Positions 1 to 5,003 of a stretch of DNA of 5,843 nt are shown here, piece after piece. The stretch's first letter is position 1. Every line of letters starts with the position of its first letter. Source of the DNA: Lachnospiraceae bacterium (lineage in GTDB: Bacteria > Bacillota_A > Clostridia > Lachnospirales > Lachnospiraceae); contig JAFYAD010000156.1 in the NCBI GenBank assembly GCA_017540915.1, forward strand, positions 1 to 5,843, given 5' to 3'. Under the pieces are notes generated by a model. The model was not told where the DNA came from, did not search any database, and saw only the letters and a program-made list of their open reading frames with translations. The position numbers and the translations under genes are program-made.

Positions 1-24
1 ATATGCCTGTCTGTATGATATTGG

Positions 25-38
25 CTGTGAATAGTAAC
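25..38 (-). repeat. Near copy of the TTACTGTTCACAG motif, downstream of the M13 peptidase gene
   Basis: On the minus strand this reads GTTACTATTCACAG. It matches 12 of 13 positions of TTACTGTTCACAG, one side of the perfect inverted repeat at 3077-3092. It starts about 11 nt after the stop codon of the peptidase gene. The rest of positions 1-49 holds no recognisable gene, and no hairpin followed by a T-run is visible as a terminator. Whether the match is functional, a dispersed repeat or chance cannot be decided from one window. Confidence 0.35.
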
Positions 39-49
39 AAATTGGGTTG

Positions 50-2080
50 TCACCATCTTGAAATCCGGTTTTCCGGAGCAATATACATTCCGTCATCCTC
101 CGTCACCCCGTAGGTCTCGTAAAACTTGTCGATGGTTGACAAAATTGCGTTTACCCTGATATAAGCCGGGCTGTGCTCGTCCGAGTCCAGCTGATCCAGC
201 AGGGTTGAATCAACGACCTTTTCGCACCATGTCCGGGCGTAGTTTTCAAATAAGAGTTTTCTCTGGTCATCGTTTGATGTCAGGGATACGATGCACTCCA
301 TTCCGCCGAGATCTGCGTAGTTTTCACCCAAGGTCTGCTCGCCATTCACATGATATACTCCGAAGACCGTGAAATTGTCTTCAAAATACCTTATGGCCTT
401 TTCATTCCGCGCATTCAGTGCCGCGGTATCCGCTTCGTTTATCCAGGCAGGATCATACTCTCCTTTTTCGTTAAACAGAATACAGTTGCTGTCGAATGCA
501 TGTCCCATTTCGTGGGCTATCACGGCACCCAGTCCGCCCAGATTTGTGTAATAATCCGCATTCACGTCAAAAAACGGAGCATTGGTGATGGCTACCGTTA
601 TGGTGATGTTATTGTGTGCGGGATCATAGCAGGCATTCACCATCTGCATCGGCATGGTGATCTCTTTACGATCCGTCGGTTCGCCCAGAGACCTTATGTT
701 CTGCAATGTATGGATCTTTTGGTAATTGCGGAAAAACTCAAAGTAGTCTTCTCCGTCCAGGTTTTTGTAATCATTTACGTCATGCCTTTCCATATCGGCA
801 CCGGTGACATATATGATATTCTCAAGTTTTTTCAACAATCCCTTTTTGGTGGGTTCACTGAGCCAGTCCGCCTGAGAGATGAGCTTTCTGTATCCGCCTC
901 TGATATCATCGCACATCGAGACAAGAGCCTTATCCATCTCCTCAGTATAGTGCCGTTCCACATACAGCGGATCGGTCTCATCATAAACAGACACAATCTC
1001 GTTTATGATCTGATCCTCCCCCGAAGAGTAATCTATCTGCCTGTATTGCTCCAGCTCTTTATAACCTGCGGCCAGAAAGCGTCTGTATTTGGAGCTTAAG
1101 GCAACCATTTCCCATGTTTTCAGGGCTTCCAGGTTATCTGCAGTCAGCAGATCATTAAGACCTTTTAACTGGCCTTCATCCACAACCGCAAAACTCTCAC
1201 AGTAAGCGGGGGCGATACCTATGATGGATGTATATTTGTCGATGTCCACATTGGAAAATATCGCTGCGATCTCATCATGAGTGTGATTTGTGATATACTT
1301 GAACTGCATAATAGCATTTACGATCTCCATATCTGTAGCGTTATACAGATCTTTGACCAGAACACCGAATGCCACTCCGTATTCGTCACCCTGCTCCTTG
1401 TCGTGCCCCATAGCCTGCCGGATGGCGCTTCCCATATTTTTAATAGAGTTTAATGAATCATAAGTCTCTTCCAGCGTCTTGAAATCCGTGTCAATAACCG
1501 ATCTGTATTGGGCAAAAGACAGGGTACTCCCACCGGAAGAAAGATAATCCTCGGACACCTGCAGATTGAGGATTCCGGTCAGACCGTAATCCCGCACCAG
1601 CTTTGCATCAATTTCCAGCAATTCATCCACGGAAGACGCAGCATCTATCTCATGGAGACATGCATCCAGCTCTGCCGGAACCACCGGTGCATCAAAATCA
1701 TAGGTTTTGAATTTTTCATAAGCAGTCTTTATGACGTCTTCCTCGGAACCTTTTTCATAACCGTCTCCCGAGACAACCTCTCTTATGATATCCTTGACCT
1801 GATCCTCTACGAGTTTTGAGTCAAAGCCACCCTCATAGGACATACTGCCATACTCAAACTTAGCATTTGCCAGTTCATCTCCGTTTACGTATCTGTAAAA
1901 ATCATCCTTTGGATCTGCCGGTTCTGCCTGCGCGATCTCAGTCTGTGCTATGTCTGTCTGATCAGCCGGCTCTGCGGCATTGTCCGCGCTTACTGCGTTC
2001 ATGCCTTCCTGCACACCGCAGGCAGTCATTGCACATATCAATACAAGGCTTAAGACCGCTGTTATCCTGTTTTTTTTCAT
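50..2080 (-). CDS. M13 family (neprilysin/PepO-like) zinc metallopeptidase, lipoprotein
   Basis: A 676-residue zinc endopeptidase of the M13 family, predicted to cleave peptides outside the membrane. Residues 1-20 form a lipoprotein signal peptide (KKNR, hydrophobic core, then M18-T19-A20-C21), so Cys21 should be lipidated. An Ala/Glu/Asp/Thr/Gln-rich linker follows (about 22-60), then the typical domain start FYRYVNG (61-67). The catalytic set is complete: HEMGH (H523, E524, H527), GENYAD with the third zinc ligand E586 and D590, and H636/R642 in HSPAYIR, which match neprilysin His711 and Arg717. The substrate-binding NA(Y/F)Y motif reads NACY (482-485). The protein ends in Trp, as family members usually do, and its length is normal, so it looks intact and active. 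GGAG lies 6 nt before the ATG. It is the second gene after the patatin gene. Known PepO proteins are often cytoplasmic, so I assign no symbol. The family call is very secure; the substrate is unknown. Confidence 0.96.
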   Translation of the reverse strand: MKKNRITAVLSLVLICAMTACGVQEGMNAVSADNAAEPADQTDIAQTEIAQAEPADPKDDFYRYVNGDELANAKFEYGSMSYEGGFDSKLVEDQVKDIIREVVSGDGYEKGSEEDVIKTAYEKFKTYDFDAPVVPAELDACLHEIDAASSVDELLEIDAKLVRDYGLTGILNLQVSEDYLSSGGSTLSFAQYRSVIDTDFKTLEETYDSLNSIKNMGSAIRQAMGHDKEQGDEYGVAFGVLVKDLYNATDMEIVNAIMQFKYITNHTHDEIAAIFSNVDIDKYTSIIGIAPAYCESFAVVDEGQLKGLNDLLTADNLEALKTWEMVALSSKYRRFLAAGYKELEQYRQIDYSSGEDQIINEIVSVYDETDPLYVERHYTEEMDKALVSMCDDIRGGYRKLISQADWLSEPTKKGLLKKLENIIYVTGADMERHDVNDYKNLDGEDYFEFFRNYQKIHTLQNIRSLGEPTDRKEITMPMQMVNACYDPAHNNITITVAITNAPFFDVNADYYTNLGGLGAVIAHEMGHAFDSNCILFNEKGEYDPAWINEADTAALNARNEKAIRYFEDNFTVFGVYHVNGEQTLGENYADLGGMECIVSLTSNDDQRKLLFENYARTWCEKVVDSTLLDQLDSDEHSPAYIRVNAILSTIDKFYETYGVTEDDGMYIAPENRISRW

Positions 2081-2086
2081 GTTTTT

Positions 2087-2090
2087 CTCC
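2087..2090 (-). promoter_or_regulatory. Ribosome binding site of the M13 peptidase gene
   Basis: GGAG on the minus strand, 6 nt before the ATG at 2078-2080. It supports that start, which is also the one giving a complete lipoprotein signal peptide. Confidence 0.75.
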
Positions 2091-2097
2091 GGTCACC

Positions 2098-2111
2098 GTG
2101 TCTGCAGACAC
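2098..2111. repeat. Perfect 14-bp palindrome between the patatin and peptidase genes
   Basis: GTGTCTGCAGACAC reads the same on both strands and fills nearly half of the 32-nt gap between the two minus-strand genes, ending 7 nt before the GGAG of the downstream gene. As RNA it could form a 5-bp stem (GUGUC/GACAC) with a UGCA loop. No T-run follows, so it is not a classical terminator. It could be a protein-binding site, a small RNA hairpin affecting peptidase translation, or chance: about 0.4 perfect 14-bp palindromes are expected in a random sequence of this length. Confidence 0.5.
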
Positions 2112-2112
2112 A

Positions 2113-2967
2113 TTATTTGGTCTTTGATAAAAATTTTCTGAGCCTCTCGATACAGGCAAGTCCTTCACACCTGCCTATGTAGTATACTCTTTCAAGCTCA
2201 TTGGGATCGCTCTCGGTACGGCCTATGCCCAGGGATTTAGGCGGTCTGATGACGAAGATCTTGCCCTGTGCCTCAAGTCTTGCGATCCTGCGGGTCTGTG
2301 CGTTATACAGGTGATGCCTGTAGCTCATGGCTTTCGCTATAGCCGGATACTCCCTTAACAGAAGGCTCATGACGGGTGTTCCCGCGCTTTTCTTTTTGAC
2401 ATAATCTGCGGGCTGTGTCAGAATCACCACATTCCGGTCGTAACCCTTTTGTTCCATGAAATGTAATGGAATGGGATCGGTAATACCGCCGTCCAACAGA
2501 AGTCTGCCCCCTGCCTCCACAGGCTTTGATACCATCGGCATGGAAGCGGAAGCCCTGATCCATGTAAGATCATTATCCCTGCCATCTGTACATTTGTGGA
2601 AAACAGGACGTCCCGTGTTAACATCTGTAGTTCCCACATAAAACTCCATGGGATCCTTCTCAAACGCCTCGAAATCAAAGGGATCCAGCTCATAAGGAAG
2701 CGTTTTATAACAGAAATCCGCGCCGTAAAGGTTTCCGGTTGTCACCAGCGATCTGATACTGCAGTATCTGGGATCGCGGGCGTATTTTTGATTGTAACGC
2801 AGTGCCCTTCCGACCTGATGGGATTTCAGGTTGCAGCCGAATATGGCTCCTGCCGAAATACCCACGCAGCCGTCAAACTTGATATCATTTTCCATGAAAA
2901 CATCCAGAACACCTGCCGTGAAGAGCCCTCTCATGGCTCCGCCTTCCAAAACCAATCCTTTTTTCAT
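2113..2967 (-). CDS. Patatin-like phospholipase family protein (YjjU-like)
   Basis: A 284-residue patatin-family serine acyl hydrolase with a Ser-Asp dyad, expected to release fatty acids from phospholipids or other acyl esters. All family marks are present: the oxyanion-hole loop GGAMRG (9-14), the nucleophile elbow GISAG with Ser38 (36-40), and DGG with Asp159 (159-161), followed by ITDPIP. The C-terminal part (about 235-280, RPPKSLGIGR then a Tyr/Gly-rich end) resembles the extension found in E. coli YjjU-type proteins, which is the closest named group I recognise. There is no signal peptide or membrane segment, so it should be cytoplasmic or loosely membrane-bound. AGGAG 6 nt upstream supports the ATG at 2965-2967, and a good promoter lies about 60 nt further up. 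It is the first gene of a probable two-gene unit with the M13 peptidase. The true substrate is unknown; many proteins of this group are uncharacterised. Confidence 0.93.
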   Translation of the reverse strand: MKKGLVLEGGAMRGLFTAGVLDVFMENDIKFDGCVGISAGAIFGCNLKSHQVGRALRYNQKYARDPRYCSIRSLVTTGNLYGADFCYKTLPYELDPFDFEAFEKDPMEFYVGTTDVNTGRPVFHKCTDGRDNDLTWIRASASMPMVSKPVEAGGRLLLDGGITDPIPLHFMEQKGYDRNVVILTQPADYVKKKSAGTPVMSLLLREYPAIAKAMSYRHHLYNAQTRRIARLEAQGKIFVIRPPKSLGIGRTESDPNELERVYYIGRCEGLACIERLRKFLSKTK

Positions 2968-2973
2968 AGTAAT

Positions 2974-2978
2974 CTCCT
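2974..2978 (-). promoter_or_regulatory. Ribosome binding site of the patatin gene
   Basis: AGGAG on the minus strand (within CAGGAGA), 6 nt before the ATG at 2965-2967. It is a strong match to the anti-Shine-Dalgarno sequence and fixes the start. Confidence 0.8.
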
Positions 2979-2993
2979 GTTATGTATATTAAT

Positions 2994-3008
2994 TTGATCA
3001 CTGTTCAA
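2994..3008. promoter_or_regulatory. Imperfect palindrome in the patatin leader, possible operator
   Basis: TTGATCACTGTTCAA has 6 of 7 base pairs symmetrical around its central base; the one mismatched pair is the fifth from each end. It lies between the predicted transcription start (about 3020) and the start codon of the patatin gene, at about +19, where a bound protein would block elongation or open-complex escape. It shares the 8-mer ACTGTTCA (3000-3007) with the perfect inverted repeat at 3077-3092. Operator function is inferred from position and symmetry only. Confidence 0.35.
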
Positions 3009-3026
3009 CAAAAAACAATCCTTTGC

Positions 3027-3055
3027 ATTATACTATTTTTCAATTTCTATTACAA
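3027..3055 (-). promoter_or_regulatory. Sigma-A-type promoter of the patatin-peptidase unit
   Basis: On the minus strand, TTGTAA (3050-3055, 4 of 6 to consensus) is followed by exactly 17 nt and a perfect TATAAT (3027-3032). Transcription would start near 3020, giving a leader of about 53 nt before the patatin ATG. No equally good promoter is seen in front of the peptidase gene, so both genes are probably transcribed from here. Confidence 0.75.
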
Positions 3056-3076
3056 GGAGTTGTTGAAATATCATCA

Positions 3077-3092
3077 TTACTGTTCACAGTAA
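3077..3092. repeat. Perfect 16-bp inverted repeat in the divergent control region, possible operator
   Basis: TTACTGTTCACAGTAA has perfect 7-bp arms (TTACTGT/ACAGTAA) around a TC centre. It ends 2 nt before the -35 box of the ABC promoter. Its centre is at about -45 from the predicted ABC start and about -64 from the predicted patatin start. That spacing would suit a dimeric regulator acting on one or both promoters. A related half lies at 2994-3008 and a near copy at 25-38, so a short dispersed repeat is the main alternative. Confidence 0.55.
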
Positions 3093-3094
3093 CG

Positions 3095-3123
3095 TTGAAA
3101 CAACCGGAAATACATGGTATAGT
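3095..3123 (+). promoter_or_regulatory. Sigma-A-type promoter of the ABC exporter unit
   Basis: TTGAAA (3095-3100) and TATAGT (3118-3123) are separated by exactly 17 nt. Each hexamer differs from consensus at one or two positions. Transcription would start near 3130, leaving a leader of about 42 nt before the ATG at 3172. The 16-bp inverted repeat abuts the -35 box on its upstream side. Confidence 0.75.
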
Positions 3124-3155
3124 ATTTTCCGTATTGTAAACAGGAGTTAAAATAC

Positions 3156-3162
3156 GAAAGGG
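3156..3162 (+). promoter_or_regulatory. Ribosome binding site of the first ABC gene
   Basis: GAAAGGG ends 9 nt before the ATG at 3172, a moderate Shine-Dalgarno match. A better-looking AGGAG at 3142-3146 is 25 nt from the ATG, too far to serve it. A second ATG in another frame at 3167 is only 4 nt from GGG. The start at 3172 is chosen because it opens the full exporter frame. Confidence 0.55.
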
Positions 3163-3171
3163 TTTAATGTT

Positions 3172-5001
3172 ATGGAAGTGTTCAAATTCGGGTTCAGACA
3201 GTGGAAGAAATATCTGCCGTTTGACATTCTGACAAAGCTGCTGAGTTTTACGGCATTGACAGCAGATCTTCTCCTGCCGCTGCTGACCGCCATGTTCATC
3301 AATTATGTGATCAAGGACGAAACGCCTGAGCATAGCGGAATTTTTTCTTTTCTTCTCTCCGGAAAATACGGGGCTGTACACAGTATGGAGCTGTTTTGGA
3401 ACTTAGCCTTTCTGTTCCTGGGTCTGATCCTCTTAAAAGATGTGATCGTTTACGCCAAAAACTACATTCTGCAGCGTCTCGGTCTGGGACTGGAAACAGA
3501 TTTAAGGCGGCTCACTTTTCACAAGCTGATGGAACTTGATTCGGAGACCATATCGGAATATAACACCGGCGAGCTTCTGACCACCATCAATTCCGACACC
3601 ATCATGTTCAAAGAGTTATTCTGCAGGATGATCCCCAATATCTTTGACAGCTTATTCGTGCTGATCGTAGCTATCATAATGCTGGCGACCATCAATACGT
3701 ACCTGTTGATCATACCGGTGATACTGACTCCTTTTTTTGCGGTTGCGCTGCTCAGATTCAGGAAGCTTGCAAGAGAAAACTTCCGCGCCATCAGAAGCTG
3801 CAACAGCAACATGTCACTGACGGTGCAGGAAAACATAGAGGCGGTCCGCCTTGTAAGATCTTTCACCAACGAGGATCTTGAGAAGAAAAAGTTTGATAAA
3901 TCCAACATCACATTGAGAGATTCGCATATCAAACAGGTAAAGCTCTCCTCTTCATTTGAGGCTGTTTTCAGCATCATAAGGCAGGTTGCATATGTAGGCA
4001 GTATCGCCGTGGCTGCTGTGCTGGTCATGAAGGGGCAGCTTCTGGTGGGATATCTGGTGGCCTGTGCAGACTATGTTTTCCGTATCATGAACCATGTGAC
4101 ACAGATCAATAACAGTCTGTTCCAGATGCAGCAGCAGCTTGTATCCGGCAGAAAGATGATGGATTTCATGAATTGTGAGAGCCGCATCATAGGCGGCGAT
4201 CAGTCAGCAAAAGCCATTGAAAACATACACCTGAAGGTAGAAAATGCTTCTCTCGAAATTCAGGGACAGGAAATATTAAAACATATAGATCTGGACGTGA
4301 CTCCCGGCAAAAAAATAGGTATCGTTGGCGGCACAGGTTCCGGCAAGAGCGTGCTCTTAGAGTCCCTGATCCGGGTTCATGATGTCAGCAAAGGAAGGAT
4401 CACGTTAAACGGAACAGATATCAGAGAATATGACCTGGACTCCCTGAGACAGAAGTTTTCTTATGTGTTTCAGGATGTGTTCCTGTTCTCCAATACCATC
4501 ACCACCAATATTGCCTACTCGGAACCCGAGGTCGAAGGTCAGCAGATACAGAAAGCTGCCGAACATGCCCAGGCTCACGGTTTTATCATTGGGCTTTTAG
4601 ATGGTTATGAGACCATAGTGGGCGAGAGGGGACTCGGTATCTCAGGAGGTCAAAAACAGAGAGTTTCCATCGCCAGGGCACTGTTACGCGATGCCCCCAT
4701 ACTGGTGTTGGATGATTCCACATCAGCCCTTGACGTCGGCACCGAAAAGAAGCTCCTGGCCGATATCAAAAAATACTACCCTGACAAAACCCTGCTGATC
4801 TCTGCGCACAGGCTTTCCTCCGTAGTGGACTGCGACGAGATCCTGTTCATGAGAGACGGCAGCATTGAAGAGAGAGGCACTTTCGACGAGTTGATGAATT
4901 TGAACGGCGATTTCGCCAAGATCTATAATATTCAGAAAAACCAGGAGGGCTCCGTCAACTTTGACGCCCTGGCCGATGCTATCGCGGAAGGGGGTGTGTG
5001 A
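3172..5001 (+). CDS. ABC exporter half-transporter, degenerate-site subunit (BmrC/YheI-like)
   Basis: A 609-residue permease-ATPase, the usual length for a half-exporter, predicted to move a lipophilic or drug-like compound out of the cell. The membrane domain has about six helices (roughly 18-46, 74-98, 157-174, 177-194, 262-286, 288-308). The nucleotide-binding domain (about 350-590) shows Walker A GGTGSGKS (386-393, K392), Q-loop Q434, signature ISGGQ (490-494), Walker B with D514, D-loop SALD (518-521) and H-loop H546. Two departures stand out: Asp515 replaces the catalytic Glu, and Ile363 sits where the A-loop Tyr is expected. The Asp is the hallmark of the degenerate-site half of heterodimeric exporters (BmrC, LmrC, TM287), which is also commonly encoded first, as here. 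It therefore should need the next gene's product, 2 nt downstream, to work. The protein ends in a short acidic, Ala-rich tail. The substrate cannot be read from the sequence. Confidence 0.95.
   Translation: MEVFKFGFRQWKKYLPFDILTKLLSFTALTADLLLPLLTAMFINYVIKDETPEHSGIFSFLLSGKYGAVHSMELFWNLAFLFLGLILLKDVIVYAKNYILQRLGLGLETDLRRLTFHKLMELDSETISEYNTGELLTTINSDTIMFKELFCRMIPNIFDSLFVLIVAIIMLATINTYLLIIPVILTPFFAVALLRFRKLARENFRAIRSCNSNMSLTVQENIEAVRLVRSFTNEDLEKKKFDKSNITLRDSHIKQVKLSSSFEAVFSIIRQVAYVGSIAVAAVLVMKGQLLVGYLVACADYVFRIMNHVTQINNSLFQMQQQLVSGRKMMDFMNCESRIIGGDQSAKAIENIHLKVENASLEIQGQEILKHIDLDVTPGKKIGIVGGTGSGKSVLLESLIRVHDVSKGRITLNGTDIREYDLDSLRQKFSYVFQDVFLFSNTITTNIAYSEPEVEGQQIQKAAEHAQAHGFIIGLLDGYETIVGERGLGISGGQKQRVSIARALLRDAPILVLDDSTSALDVGTEKKLLADIKKYYPDKTLLISAHRLSSVVDCDEILFMRDGSIEERGTFDELMNLNGDFAKIYNIQKNQEGSVNFDALADAIAEGGV
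4986..4994 (+). promoter_or_regulatory. Ribosome binding site of the second ABC gene, inside the first
   Basis: GGAAGGGGG lies in the last codons of the first ABC gene and ends 9 nt before the ATG at 5004. The stop codon at 4999-5001 lies between this site and the start, so translation of the two subunits is probably coupled, which suits a 1:1 heterodimer. Confidence 0.6.
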
Positions 5002-5003
5002 AA

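Noticed and set aside
1..49. Terminator for the patatin-peptidase unit
   Set aside because: No stable stem followed by a T-run is seen on the minus strand; a terminator, if any, lies beyond the window.
350..1099. Long plus-strand open frame (249 residues) opposite the peptidase gene
   Set aside because: It is a shadow of the peptidase gene: it overlaps the coding region for the conserved HEMGH and NACY motifs, resembles no family I know, and has no convincing ribosome binding site.
1508..2127. Further plus-strand and minus-strand open frames over the peptidase 5' half and the patatin 3' end
   Set aside because: They are antisense or frame-shifted readings of two well-supported genes, with compositions not typical of proteins.
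2596..2997. Plus-strand open frame of 133 residues opposite the patatin gene
   Set aside because: It lies entirely antisense to the catalytic N-terminal half of the patatin gene and its leader, with no promoter or family resemblance.
3060..3092. Tiny plus-strand frame starting with TTG directly after AAGGAG and ending TAA in the inverted repeat
   Set aside because: It encodes only 10 residues, the spacing to the first TTG is zero, and it lies upstream of the visible plus-strand promoter, so it would not be transcribed from it.
3040..3381. Minus-strand open frame of 113 residues across the control region and ABC start
   Set aside because: It overlaps both promoters and the start of a clear ABC gene, has no ribosome binding site I can support, and would read through the inverted repeat.
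3519..4028. Minus-strand frame of 169 residues inside the first ABC gene
   Set aside because: It is an antisense shadow of the membrane domain; its hydrophobic, Ser/Leu/Met-rich composition follows from the opposite strand.
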